DNA of 64,000 nt, taken from NCBI GenBank assembly GCA_033439685.1, contig JAUEDM010000006.1, positions 1,550,001-1,614,000 on the forward strand, in the 5' to 3' direction. Under the pieces are notes generated by a model that was not told the origin of the DNA, made no database searches, and saw only the letters and a list, made by a program, of their open reading frames with translations. The stretch comes from Apodospora peruviana (taxonomy: Eukaryota; Ascomycota; Sordariomycetes; Sordariales; Lasiosphaeriaceae). This document shows, one piece after another, positions 44,742-56,262 of this stretch; position 1 is the first letter of the stretch; each line of letters starts with the position of its first letter. The position numbers were made by a program, and so were the translations under genes.

Positions 44742-46163
44742 ATGGGATCAAGGAATCACCAAGCCAACCCTCAGCCGCCGCCGCCGCCGCCGCCGCTGGA
44801 GAGCCCACAAGCGCTGTTCAATAGCCAACTGCCATTTGGCTACAGAGAAGAGCCTACTCCCCCATCGCTAGACGTATCGAATCCCCTACTCAACGCAAAC
44901 GACATTGGTTTCTTCCAAACCTTCTTCACCAATATCGACAGACCAAACCCCGATCCAACCAACTTCTTGGAAGGACTGGAATTCACAGAAGGATGGCAGC
45001 AGCTTCAGCCACCCACCGTCGTTGGCCATGGAACTCACCTGCCCACCGCATCACCGAACGACTTCCCCAACTACAACTTCGACGTGTCCGGTTACAGTCA
45101 GGTGGTGCCCAACATCGCACCCGACGTTCTGGATGCCGCTCACGTGCTGTCGGCACCCCATAATCAACAATATGGTTGGTCACATGGGATTCAGGGTCCG
45201 GCCACGATGGGTCCTCCTACAGGAGGCGCGCCGCAACAATTTTCCATGTTTACGACTTTCATTAATGGTCAAAGTCAGCCGACACGGTCCAATCCTTTGC
45301 CGAGTAACAGCTATCACGACCCGTTCCGCCCAAGGCTTCTCGGCGGCAGTGAGGCCAACCCCGGGCCGCCTACCATATTTGAGTTCGGCTCTGACACGAG
45401 TTTTACCGAAAGAAATTTCGTCCCCCGGAGCACGAGAGATGTTGACGAGGAGATACGCAGACAGCAGCAGGATATCCTTGGATGCTTGGTGCCTAACGGG
45501 AGCGCCAACAACACGAGGCCGCCTAGCCCGCAACAGCGTAACGGAGCACCCGACGAGTCCATTTCGCCAGTTCAACTGAGAACGCGGCAGGGGTTCTTTC
45601 CCGTCCAGACAACATACGGCGGTCATCAGGAGGACGACTACGCTGATGGTACCTCACCACCGGCGAACAAGCGGAGGATGAGCAACAACAACACCAGCGG
45701 TAGCCAGGGAAGCATGGCAGTACCGCGATCACTGTCTTTCGACAACAGCAACGGAACCAGTGGTGCGCCGGCGGCAGCAGCAGCAACGAAACCGCCCGGC
45801 GGCCGCCGGAAGAGCAACGGTCAGGGCTCCACAGCAGCAGCCAGGGTGAAAACCGAAGGTGCGCTTCCAGACGAAGAGCCTCCGTCAGCCGGTGGAAGTA
45901 AAAAGAGGCGGCGGAACGCAGGCGGCGGGGCAAACAAGCCGCCGAGACAACAGAGGGAGAACCTGACGGAGGAGGAGAAGCGCAACAACCACATCAAGAG
46001 CGAGCAGAAGCGGCGCCAGCAGATAAAAGAAGGCTATGAGGAACTGACTGAGCTCGTGCCGGGGTTGAGAAATAATGGGATGAGTAAGAGCACGGTATTG
46101 ACGATGACTGCCGACCACTTGGAATCTTTGCTCCAAGGGAACCGAGAGCTCGAGGCTATATAG
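44742..46163 (+). CDS. Basic helix-loop-helix transcription factor
   Basis: A single exon of 473 residues. The first 400 residues are disordered and rich in Pro, Asn, Ser and Gly. They include a seven-proline run from a CCG repeat near residue 10 and basic clusters (KKRRRNAGGG) near 390. The bHLH domain occupies about 407-473: basic region LTEEEKRNNHIKSEQKRR, helix 1 QQIKEGYEELTELVPGL, loop GMSKSTV, helix 2 LTMTADHLESLLQGNREL. The protein stops two residues after helix 2 with no leucine zipper. The H-x3-E-x3-R spacing (H, E and R in HIKSEQKRR) fits an E-box-binding class. The target genes are unknown. ATG 44742 is the first in frame. Two decayed copies of the bHLH end follow directly downstream. 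Confidence 0.92.
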   Translation: MGSRNHQANPQPPPPPPPLESPQALFNSQLPFGYREEPTPPSLDVSNPLLNANDIGFFQTFFTNIDRPNPDPTNFLEGLEFTEGWQQLQPPTVVGHGTHLPTASPNDFPNYNFDVSGYSQVVPNIAPDVLDAAHVLSAPHNQQYGWSHGIQGPATMGPPTGGAPQQFSMFTTFINGQSQPTRSNPLPSNSYHDPFRPRLLGGSEANPGPPTIFEFGSDTSFTERNFVPRSTRDVDEEIRRQQQDILGCLVPNGSANNTRPPSPQQRNGAPDESISPVQLRTRQGFFPVQTTYGGHQEDDYADGTSPPANKRRMSNNNTSGSQGSMAVPRSLSFDNSNGTSGAPAAAAATKPPGGRRKSNGQGSTAAARVKTEGALPDEEPPSAGGSKKRRRNAGGGANKPPRQQRENLTEEEKRNNHIKSEQKRRQQIKEGYEELTELVPGLRNNGMSKSTVLTMTADHLESLLQGNRELEAI

Positions 46164-46187
46164 GAAGGTCCTGAGAACCTTAGGGAG

Positions 46188-46427
46188 CTCGTGCGGGAAC
46201 AATTGCGCCGACACAGCAGATGAAGAACCTACAGGAGGAGGGAAAGCGCAAGACACTTCAACAGCGAGCAGAAGCGGCAGCAGCAAATCAAAGACGGCTA
46301 TGAGGAGCTCACAGAGCTTATACCGGGTTTGAGAGATAAGAGAATGAGTAAAAACACGGTATTGACGATGACTGCCGACCACTTGAAATCTTTGCTCCAA
46401 GGGAACAGAGAGCTCGAGGCTATATAG
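46188..46427 (+). pseudogene. Decayed tandem copy of the bHLH end (copy 2)
   Basis: This segment aligns with 45930-46163 at a 264-bp offset. Helix 1 to stop is intact in one frame (SEQKRQQQIKDGYEELTE, then MTADHLKSLLQGNRELEAI). A 2-nt deletion near 46248, within the basic region, puts the upstream part (EEGKRK) out of frame. Substitutions include several R/K and E/D changes. Confidence 0.85.
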
Positions 46428-46605
46428 GAAGAAGGCCTTGAGAACCTCAAGGAGCTCGTGCCGAACAATGGTGCCGAGACAGCCGATGGAGAACCTGACG
46501 GATCAGATCACGAGCGAGCAGAAGCGGCGAGCACGCTATTAACGACGGCTGCCGGCCACCTTGAATCGAGAACTCGAAGGGAGCCGAGAGCTCGAGAATA
46601 TGTGG
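46428..46605 (+). pseudogene. Decayed tandem copy of the bHLH end (copy 3)
   Basis: A shorter, more damaged copy. It keeps GAGAACCTGACGGA, GAGCGAGCAGAAGCGGCG, a fragment of the helix 2 coding sequence and GAGAGCTCGAG, but lacks most of helix 1 and the loop. It also carries the spacer seen after copies 1 and 2 (gagaacct..aggagctcgtgc). Confidence 0.75.
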
Positions 46606-47365
46606 GCCAACCACCTTGCCACTGTTGTTATTAATGTTAACATTCCGGGGTTATCAACACAAACGAACGAGGGTTGAAATTTCCTGTTTGTCTCTATAGT
46701 GTTCCCGTTTCATTTTTATTGCCTGTATTTTCTGGTTAATGGGTTGGCTGTTGTTTCACTGTTTGGATGGCCTTTTTTGGACTCTTTTCCCTTTGCCCAT
46801 ACCCTTGTTTCTCTCTTTAAGTACGTTTTACCTGCTTATTTTTTCACTTTCTACCTTCAACGCACTGTTCATGGGGAGGTCATATCATGGCAGGGTCGCA
46901 AACGAAGTGAATGGCTGTGTGTGTAGGAGATACGAGATGCCAGGAAAAGAGTGAGAAAAGGGTCGCTGGAGAGGATTGGAAAAGCAAAATGCATCATGCT
47001 TTGAACTGGAGTTTCTGTTGTATGGGCTGGCTGGTGCTTTTGGGCGAAAGCAGACGGAAAGGAGTCTTTGGCGTTTGTTATATTGCTGCTGTGCTGTGTT
47101 TTAGAGATGATTGAGGGTGCTTTTGTTAAGGAGCAGATACCAAACATGTCCTTCCGGTGGAAGCAGCGTGGACGGACGGACGGACGGCGTGGGGATCATG
47201 GATATTCGGGTACTCTGTACTGGGCGGTTACATTGCGGCGGTTCTTGTATTCCGTCTGGTCTGTCTAGGTACTGAATGGGTTGGTTATTTATTTGAGTGG
47301 GAATCAACGAGATAATGGCGGCGGCTTGTTTGCTTTGGCTTGTAACTTGGTGGGGCGGAGGGTAC

Positions 47366-47399
<34 letters not shown>

Positions 47400-48140
47400 G
47401 GTTTGGGTATTACCTTTGGGTACCTATATATTTACCCGCATGGACTATGAGGCGTGTGTAGAGGAGGATATACCTCGATCCGGGACTCCGATGGGGATGC
47501 TTATAATAAACGACCTCTAAGTGTATCGTTGATGTTGATACCTGACTGTTTGTGTCGACGTGCCTAACTTACCTGTCTTCAACTAGAACTTCTATTTAGC
47601 TATAAGGACTGGATGTCAGCATGGAAGAGACCCATGAATGACTGGTTTAATAATGTCTCGCCTATAGATTTTGAGTCTCATCCCAGTGTCATGACCACTA
47701 ACTTACCTATCAAGATAGATATGATACAAATAAGCAGACATGCAAATGATCAAACCATGATCTTAGAACAGTTTTTGTTCATTGCTACCTAAGGTAGCTA
47801 ACTAGATATACCCAGAATAAAGTCCATCCATCCACCCAAATCCAAACCATCAATCCATCAATCATGTCCCTCATATCCCCCTCATCCCTTCCATAAATAC
47901 CTACTATACAGGATATATACACAATGCTTCCAGCAGCTAGCTCCCCATAGCTGTTTGCTTGTAAAATGCGCAGAAATGCAAAACAAAAAATACTCGCGCT
48001 TGCCCATATTTTAAAAATGCTGTGAATAAACCCAAAAAGAATAATCAAAGAATAGAAAATCATCGTATGCTTTGTTTTCTAGGTACCGTAGGTATATTTT
48101 TCACCAACGCTGATCTTTTGCAGCGATACCGGCAGTATCA
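46606..48140. other. Convergent 3' region, 1.5 kb
   Basis: AT-rich noncoding DNA between the bHLH locus and the next minus-strand gene. It holds GGAC repeats (about 47170-47188), a TTG array (47368-47400) and CTACCTAAGGTAG (47785-47797). Confidence 0.5.
47368..47400. repeat. TTG trinucleotide microsatellite, 11 units
   Basis: Eleven uninterrupted TTG units lie in intergenic DNA. Confidence 0.95.
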
Positions 48141-49793
48141 TTAATTAGCGAAACCCACAGAGCGCAGCCCCTGAATCTCCACCGGCCCAAATTCGCCGAC
48201 CGTCTTGACGGCGGTCGTCGCTGTGGGCGTCGCGTTATCCGACATGTCCATCATATCCATATCCTCTGCCATGCTCGTATCGAGCGATACAAACTGCTGT
48301 AGAGGAGGCGCAGCTTTCGCGCCGCCACCACCAGCATCATCCGAAAACATGCTGCTGACATCCGACATCTCGACATCACCACCCATGGCCTCGTCGTCCT
48401 CCTGCTCAAACACCGAGTCTGCTTGGCTCATGCTCGTCACCGATTCCACGCTGGGCGTGGGCGGTTCCACCCCCGGTAGCACAGGCTCGGGTGTAATCAT
48501 CCGCACTAATAATGGAGGGGGTATTGAGGAGTCCTGCTGCTGCTGCTGTTGCGCCGGCATGACTTGTATAATAGGCGCTGGCGCTACCGGCGTGGTCGCG
48601 CTCATGGGTATTTGCAGAGCTAGAGTCCTCGACGTCTGCATCCGTGTCCTCGGTCTCGGCGACGGCACGGCAATGACAGGTACCGCTGCTGGTGCTGCTA
48701 CTGCCGGGACGACGACCGCCAGCTGCTTCTTTGGTGGCGATCGGTCCATCTCCACCACCGGGCTGCCCACTTCATCGGCATCTTCGCCGTCCTGACCAAT
48801 CGTCCACACCCACCGACGCTTCTTCTCCTTCTTCTTACCGCCGCGCTTGCGGATGCCACCGCTGCTCGTGGGAGACAGCGTGGTGGGGGTGGACGCCCGC
48901 AGGCTGGCCATCCGGCGCCGCATCTCCTCGAAGGGACCCGGCGTTTGGCCGCCATCCCGCGTCTCGTTACCCGTGTATGCCATTGTCTGGTCCAGAACGT
49001 CCTCGTCTGATACTGAGGGTGTGGTAGGCGTGGCATCCTCTGCGAGGAGGTCGATATGTGATCTTGTATATTTGCTTGTTGTGATAGTTTGGCAAAGTGG
49101 ACTGTTATAAGCCACCCGCCGGGCAGCCTTTTCTTGCAGCCGGACCGATTGTCTCCTTGGCGACTCTGGTGATTTTGTGTTAAGTGGTGGTAAAGGGGAG
49201 TTGCGGAGAATACTGCGCAGGCTGCGAGGATGAGTGTATGGAAGGTCTAGCGCGTTTGCCGGCATTGTCCTTGCGCGCTTCGGTTGGGATGATTGCTGTA
49301 GTATCCGAGCAGGCGTCGCGGAGAGGGGCGTGGCCTGGGTTTCAAAGGTAAAAACCCGTGAGCCCTCCTGCTCTGGGGGAACAGCAGACATGGGCGGTGT
49401 TGCCGTCATGGCGCTGGGGAAATAGACCTGTCTCGGTATCGCCGGCGACATTGGCTGGGCCGTCAGCGGGGTTTCGAGGTACGGCCCAAGGTAAGGCGTC
49501 GCTAAGCGACGCTCCTTGGAGATCGCAGCATCTTGAGCTTGAGTTTGCAGTCGTAGCGACGGCTTTGACCCTCCGGTCAAGGCGTTTGGCGGTGGGTGTT
49601 CTGAGAGCGGCGTTGACCGATCAACAGCAGTAGCGTAGACATTTGAAAGGGTGTTGAAGGACGTGGGTGACTTGACGTCCACGGCGGCGGCTAGACTTCT
49701 CGAGGTTCTTCCAGTGGGGCCATTCGCGATAGCTTTAATCTGAAGAGACAACCTCGGTCTCTTGGGCGGACTCGTTGGGGAGGGCGTCGACAT
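48141..49793 (-). CDS. Conserved-looking disordered protein, probably nuclear
   Basis: A single exon of 550 residues. I do not recognise a domain. The protein is rich in Pro, Ser, Thr and Ala and mostly disordered. Short patches look constrained: RRVAYNSPLCQTITTSKY followed by TRSHIDLLAED near residue 235, RSLRSILRNSPLPPLNTK, and a basic nuclear-type GGKKKEKKRRWVWTIGQD near 325. The C-terminus is acidic (EQEDDEAMGGDVEMSDVSS) and ends GPVEIQGLRSVGFAN. Many SP and TP sites (TPSP, SPPK) suggest proline-directed kinase sites. The start at 49793 (MSTPSPTSPPKRPRLSLQ) carries a PPKRPRL nuclear signal. The frame extends upstream to 49988 without an ATG. Confidence 0.82.
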   Translation of the reverse strand: MSTPSPTSPPKRPRLSLQIKAIANGPTGRTSRSLAAAVDVKSPTSFNTLSNVYATAVDRSTPLSEHPPPNALTGGSKPSLRLQTQAQDAAISKERRLATPYLGPYLETPLTAQPMSPAIPRQVYFPSAMTATPPMSAVPPEQEGSRVFTFETQATPLSATPARILQQSSQPKRARTMPANALDLPYTHPRSLRSILRNSPLPPLNTKSPESPRRQSVRLQEKAARRVAYNSPLCQTITTSKYTRSHIDLLAEDATPTTPSVSDEDVLDQTMAYTGNETRDGGQTPGPFEEMRRRMASLRASTPTTLSPTSSGGIRKRGGKKKEKKRRWVWTIGQDGEDADEVGSPVVEMDRSPPKKQLAVVVPAVAAPAAVPVIAVPSPRPRTRMQTSRTLALQIPMSATTPVAPAPIIQVMPAQQQQQQDSSIPPPLLVRMITPEPVLPGVEPPTPSVESVTSMSQADSVFEQEDDEAMGGDVEMSDVSSMFSDDAGGGGAKAAPPLQQFVSLDTSMAEDMDMMDMSDNATPTATTAVKTVGEFGPVEIQGLRSVGFAN

Positions 49794-52124
49794 CTTCGGT
49801 GATGTTGGCCGTTGGCTTGAGTAGCAACGACTTCGGAGATGATGGATGGATGTTTGTTGGTGAGAGTCTCGAAGACGGATGGCAAGCCACCATGCGATCT
49901 TCGAACGCCAGCTAATAGGGGCAGGCGATCGACCTCTCAGGTGGCCAACAAACAATAAGTCATAAGGCGTGGGTGCGGGAGAAGGCAAGAAGACTGGAGG
50001 GGAGGTGGGCGGCTATATACAAGCTTTACGCCCGGAGTTGGGCGGCAAGCGAGGCAGGCAGGGCGGATAACTGTTTGCTTTGGCGGATGGAGGGCGGCAG
50101 CCATTGCTGGGCTCATGGGGGCTTGTCACTTGCTGAGGGGAAGCAGGCAGTGGAAGCGCCAGCGCTGTCTTCACTCTTCAGTCTTCAGCACAGAAAGACT
50201 GACAAAGACATGCGTGCAAGTAAACCCAACCTAGAACCTGGTCGGGAGAGAGGGACACTAGCGTCGTCGGGTGCACGTCTGCGGTGAAGTGCAGTCAACA
50301 CACACACACCGGCTCACACTGGCTGACTGCTCAGAATCCATGCCAATGTTCGTGAGAAGAGACTCAAGAGAGAGGGGTCAGGGGTCGGTGACAGCGGGTC
50401 CAGCATCTCGTGGTGCAGCAGTGTGCTCGAAGAGTGCAGGAAGGAAGAGGAGATGCCCGGCAGCGGCACAATGGTTGGCTGTCCAGACTCGGTTCGGTCC
50501 CTCTAGCGGCTGCACGTTGCAGGCGCAAGCGCCCACACGGCCAATGGTAGCTCTCATCATCGTCTGCAGACCATGCAGGCGCATGCGAGCACCAAGTCAC
50601 ATCGCGTCTAATTATTCCTCTCAGGCTTTTCGATTTAGAAGTCCTACTCGGCCACGCGCGAACGTGGAGCAAAAACAGCCGACCATAGACGCCATTCGAC
50701 TCTTTCATCGCTTCTCCATCCGCGCATGCGCTTGCTTGCTTGCAATTATTAATCGCGAGAAAGACGGTGTGCATTGCTCTCTTCTTTCTTTCCTTCATCT
50801 TTTTCCTTTCGCTGTCTCTGAAGTTTGCTTCTTGTTTTCTTTGTTGTTGCGATGAAAAGAAATACTAAAGACGCTAGCCCTGAGAGACTAAATTCCCCGG
50901 TTTCGTCTGAATCCAGACTTGCCTTATCGACAGGGGGTCTTAGCTAAGATCCAAATTTGGCACAGAACTCGACTTTTGGCTTGGCTGGTTCGTGCTTTTC
51001 TTCTCCACCTTCAACCTCGCTCCTCTTCTCCACGGATCTGGCCTTCGTGGGTGGTCTATTGCGGCCCCGTCCCGTTATCCATACGTTATCATACTATCTT
51101 GATGTCTTCCGACAATTCAGATTGTGGTAATGTGTACGGAAAGGAAAAAGAATTCGATTTCTGCAGCAGATGCAGCAATTTGCTTTTTTCGCTGCGGGTA
51201 GGCCCCGGGATCTCGCGGTTTCCGGTGGTATTTGCAGGCTGAAGTGTCCAAGTCTATGCCGATGCGGGCTGCGAGTTAAATAAAGCGCCTACTTCCGTTG
51301 TCAAGAGAATGGGTGTGCGGGCCAGTTGATGTCACCCAATACCGTAACCCGTACCGGGACTACCTTTCACCCAGCACACAAACACGCCTCATGCATAAAT
51401 CTGGAATCCAAAGACGAACAGGCAAAACGACAGTGCTCGCAATGCTTCATCGAGCTAGTCGAAACTAACTAATGGAGGGCACTCTGGAACCCCGGAGGAA
51501 GTTTTTGTTTTTGTCTTGCATGACGACAAGCCCAATGTGTAATCAAATTGGACGGTTCAAGCTGAAGTGTTTGACTCGTTGAGGTTTTGTTTCGTGGCCT
51601 GTGCGGACGCTGAAAATAGGCATTTGGGTGGAGACTGGAGAGTGAGAGTAACACAGTACGTAATCACGGGCAGCAGTTAGCTGCTGCCATGCACCGACAC
51701 CGACACGGGCCGGTTCGACATCTGAGCTCCGGGTTGGGTTGCAGACTTTCATCTCCCATCCCAACAACTCACACACCTTGACTTTCTACCATGTCGACGC
51801 CGTGAAGTTGCTGCTAATACTACTGCATGGGAGCGCAGCCTCGCAGCCTTCCCGCCGTGCCGGGACATGAAAGAGTGTAATCTCGGAGTGGCCCCCAGTG
51901 CCCCCAAGATTTGGATGGGATCAAAATAGAACACCAAACAGCCCTCAACCCACCCACAGTTCCACACTCCCGCACTCGCCCCCACATCGTCAGTGTTTGA
52001 TGCGCGTTGCCGGCCCCAAACCGCATCTTGATCGTCCCATGGGATACAGCGACTTTGGTTTCGACTCCGAGTGACGAGATGGTGCATTCCATCCCAAGTC
52101 AAGCTCGCTATCCAAGTTATCGTC
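49794..52124. other. Divergent intergenic region, 2.3 kb
   Basis: Upstream DNA of the disordered-protein gene and of Pol iota. A CA run occurs near 50300-50310. Several open frames of 100 to 190 codons have random composition and no domain. No gene is recognised. Confidence 0.45.
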
Positions 52125-54102
52125 ATGGATCTTCCGAAGAGGAAGCTCCCACGGCGGAGAGACGACCGTGTCATCCTCCACTTTGTATGTCTACTAGTCA
52201 CTCGGGGAAATTATGCTTCATTGATTCACCCTTTGCTGACAGGTTCAAACAGGATCTCGACTGTTTCTACGCCCAGGCATGTCGAGTGTATCCCTAATAG
52301 TAGTTGGTAGCAATCTGATATGGCCGAATGCTTATTCATATCTCCATTCTTATTCGCAGTGCGTCGAGAACCGGCAGCCCTCGCTCAAGTCCCTGCCCTT
52401 GGGCATCAAGCAGAAGACCATCCTTGCCACCTGCAACTATGAGGCGCGGCGCCGCGGCGTGAAGAAGCTCATGCTCATCACCGACGCCAAGAAGATCTGT
52501 CCAGAGCTGGTCATCGCCAACGGCGAGGACCTGTCCCCGTTCCGCGACGTGTCCAAGCGGCTCTATGCTCTGCTCCGGTCTTACTCGTGGAACGGCAAGA
52601 TCGAGCGCCTCGGGCTGGACGAGATGTTTCTCGATGTCACAGACATTGTCTCGTACAACCTCAACTTGTTGAACAGAAATGCTCTGCATAGGTCCTTCTT
52701 CTATCTCTCGCGTGATGACCCGGAGAGGGGTTTCGAATGCGACGCGACCGATGTTGCTGGTTGTGTCCATGGTGGTGGTCAGGTGTCCTCTGCAACCGAA
52801 GCCGGGTTGCTAGACAATACCGTGTACATGCGCCTCTTGTTGGCATCGCATCTGGCGAGATACCTCCGATTAAAGATCGAAGAGGAGGGGTTCACGACCT
52901 CGTGCGGAATCTCCACTAACAAGCTGCTGGCCAAACTAGTTGGCAACAAGAATAAACCGCGAAACCAGACAACGCTGCTCGCGCTCAAAGAGGGTGATGC
53001 TTTGTCGTTTATGGACGAGCACCGTCTCCGGGCAGTACCCGGCATTGGTTCCAAAATTACCCACATTCTGGAGGCCTTTGTGCTCGACAGAGACGTGGAA
53101 GCCGCGGACTCTCACTCGATGGAATGCTCCGTGACTGCTGGCGAGGTGCGCAGTCACCCAGGCATATCACCCCCAACCCTTGAGAAGCTGCTCGTCGGGC
53201 CTGGCTCCGAGAAGGGCCTGGGCAACAAGGCTTGGTGTCTTTTGCACGGAGTCGATGAGACACCCGTCAAGCCGGGACGGGATATCCCCACGCAAATCAG
53301 CATCGAGGACACTTACAAGGGCCTTAATGAACCCGACGAGATACGCCGCGAGCTGATCCTCATCTCCACGTCTCTCCTGAGACGGATGCACGTCGACCTC
53401 GTCGAGGCCGACTCTGACCCGCCGAAATGGATGGCGTACCCAAAGACGATCCGTCTTACTACCCGCCCCAAAACAGCAGACAAGCCGTACAGCTGGGTGC
53501 GCGCGAGCCGCAGTGAGCCACTGCCCAGTTTCGTTTTCAGCTCGGCAACGACGATGACAGCTGAAAAAATTGTCGAGAAGCTCGTCGAGAAGACTTTGTT
53601 GCCCATGTTCTACAAACTGAATCCCGCCCGCCGAGGTTGGAACATCGGCTTGCTCAATGTCTGCGCAGCTAACATGACTGGGACGGACGGTGGTGTGGCC
53701 AGTGGTCGGGATATTGGTGTCATGTTCAGGCGTCAGGAGGGCGTGCTCAGGGAGTTTACGGTGTATGGTGATGATGACCCGGCGGAGAATGGTCAAACAC
53801 AGACGCAGTATACCACTGCTGCACCAGTAATAGCTAAAAATGGCGTCAAGGTTCAGGTATCCCCGGTAATCGAGTTAACAGAACGGTCTGCTACTACTGC
53901 AGTCGGCGATGACGTACAGATGGATGATTACGCCGGGTCTGACGGTGAAGAAGATACATGGGAACCGGATCATCACGATAGCCAGCAGGATGGGGTTGAG
54001 CAGTGTCCCTTGTGCGGTCACTTTATTCCGCTATTTGCCTTGACTGCTCATGATAGATTCCATAGCTTGGAAGAGGACGGTAGTGGTGGTGCTGCATCGT
54101 AG
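52125..54102 (+). CDS. poli: DNA polymerase iota (Y-family translesion polymerase)
   Basis: Error-prone translesion polymerase that inserts nucleotides opposite damaged bases. Exons 52125-52184, 52253-52276 and 52360-54102 encode 608 residues. Exon 2 is 24 nt and encodes DLDCFYAQ, the motif with the catalytic metal-binding Asp. It is followed by a GC-AG intron (GCATGT). Exon 3 holds the iota-type signature TCNYEARRRGVKKLM/TDAKKICPELVIANGEDL, the second acidic motif LGLDEMFLDVTD, SCGISTNKLLAKLVG and the palm/thumb VPGIGSKITHILEAF. A Glu-rich C-terminus ends in a C2H2 finger, CPLCGHFIPLFALTAHDRFH, probably a ubiquitin-binding UBZ. The NYEAR...GVKKLM...NGEDL string separates it from Pol eta and kappa. 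Start MDLPKRKLPRRRDD is basic and directly precedes the domain. Confidence 0.92.
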
Positions 54103-56262
54103 ACTGATGTAGATGGTCTTTTTGGGGAGAGACAAATATAGATTGTCAAGAAAGCCTATCTACCGTACTTACAACGACTGCAATATTATCCCTTGCCGTT
54201 GCTTTTCTCCGCGTTCTTACTTACGCCAGCCATAAATAGATCCTAACACTTGCTCTCTACGACGTAAGTATGCCAGGTTCTTTTGTTCTCAATATTTACT
54301 TTTCCTCGTCACTTCTCTTTTTCCCCCCAGCAACGGGTCAAACAAGGATTTGCTGTTGCCAAATGCCCCCAATCACATTCTTTAAACCCTCGATTGTTCG
54401 GTATGTCTGCCTACTTTACCTACCTAGGGTAAATGTATCACGTACCTGATCTACAATGTCAAGAAGGCATGCACTTGTCTTACTAAGTGTACCGAATGAG
54501 GCTTTGTCCTCGACCGACGGTGGTATTTTCATCCAACTGGGGTCCTATCATCATTGGATATCATAAAACCCCCAGACAAGACAGGCATTGATATACCCCG
54601 AGGCGCTTACTACTTTCCATCTGTTTCGTACTCTTTTCCAAACCTGGAGAAATCTAAGTTGGGTTTCCAAAACATCTCATTTTACGTAGGCACTAGGTAA
54701 TTAAGTATGCAGGTAGGTATTACAGCCGTTATCCATGATACACAGCAGCACATTTTCTCAGTCAGGTCCTCCATCAGGTCTGGTCCGGTGTCTGGATCTG
54801 GCACCTGCAGTGTCGTTGGGTCAGAGTTTGAGCCGCCTCCGCGAGACCGGCCGGCAAGTCTCTTTTTCAGGGGGAAGAGAATGGTTTTACGGGGTAAGAT
54901 AGTTGACAAAAATTATAAATAGGTAGGGAGGGTGGAAATGCGGTCGGTCACTGAGTTATGTGATACACGGGATTTGATTAGATGTGGGCTCGTCGTTGAA
55001 CGTAAAATTTGTATTGTATTGTAGCATCGCGTGTTTCCTGAGGATTTCTGAACTCCATCGCGGCGACTGATGAAACAGGAACACCGCGACTCAATGGCCG
55101 CGGCCATGGTTGGTATACTTCAGTTTCGCCGAAGGTGATCAACACTCTTTTCTCTGCCCTACTTGTTAACAATGAAAGACAAAACAGAGATTGGGTAAAA
55201 TGAATTAAGCAGTGCTGATGAGAGTGGTTGGTTGCCAAGATATGAATATGGAAAGTTCTGTTTACCGAGCCTCGATAATTTTCAAAAGAGGCAAGTCGGT
55301 TGGTGATCCGTGTATAAATAGCAGATACTATCCCAAAGAAACAAATCAGTTTCGACATGTGTCGATACAAATCCAGCCAGCAAAACATATTGATCGAGAG
55401 CCTCTCATTGACCGCGGAAGCATGACAAGTGAGGTAGTTCATCAGTTTGTGATTCACGGCTGTGGGTTTGCCGTTACAGTGGATAACGTCATTCTTCAGC
55501 AGTTTAAGAAGAGAGAACGGCCGCTAGCAGGGGGGTGTTAGTGAGGTGGGGCTAGTGGTTGCACAAAAGACACCGACGTCATCGTCCAGCTTCCTTCCAC
55601 AGCTCTCTCCCCCACTGAACGCCATGGTAGATGCAATTCTGTTCCAGCGATTCCAGGTTTTGTTGACCGGATGCCTGCAGCAGCAAATCAGACGTGATAC
55701 CGAAAATTGAAACGCCTTATACCCGAGATTTGACACTTTGCTATTGATGGGAGATGGGCTGTTGAGCTCTCTCTCTCTCTCATCAGTGAAAGTGCAACGC
55801 CGTCAACTCTGGCATTCTTGATAGCTTTTTGATTGACACCCATCCATCCCAATCTGACGAGACAAAGCCAGCTGGGTGTCTTGAGTTCTTGGCTACTACG
55901 CAACACCTTGCATCCACCGGCCAAGCTGTCCGAAGGTGTTGTGGGGAGCTTTATAACTTGATCAGATCCCGGGTGCAACCGTACCTTCCTACCTTACTAC
56001 CTACTTTATACCACCTCAACCGTGACTTCCTTTCATCTCCTTCTCATACAACGGTCTTGTTGTCTTGGTCTTCTGCCCCTCTTGTCGGGCCACGCGAGTG
56101 AGAGCAACGGCTTCCGACGATAACCTACATCACCAAGTCCACTCTCGAGCCTACATCAGATGAACCTCCCAGATTGAAGAAAGAACCATCCAACGGAATA
56201 TACACCTAACACGTAACAATAACTCATCTACGCGAAGCAGCGACATCTACACAGACATCAAC
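54103..56262. other. Intergenic, 2.2 kb
   Basis: This lies between Pol iota and the Mug190-type gene. It is AT-richer, with TTACCTACCTAGGGTAAA at 54416-54433 and a CT run near 55765-55785. Frames such as 54978-55457 (minus) lack domains. The last 250 bp are probably the leader of the downstream gene. Confidence 0.45.

Noticed and set aside
50271..50855. 194-codon plus-strand frame
   Set aside because: Overlapping frames on both strands look equally random. It lies in a promoter-type interval.
54978..55457. 159-codon minus-strand frame between Pol iota and Mug190
   Set aside because: No domain, AT-biased codons, and no splice partners.
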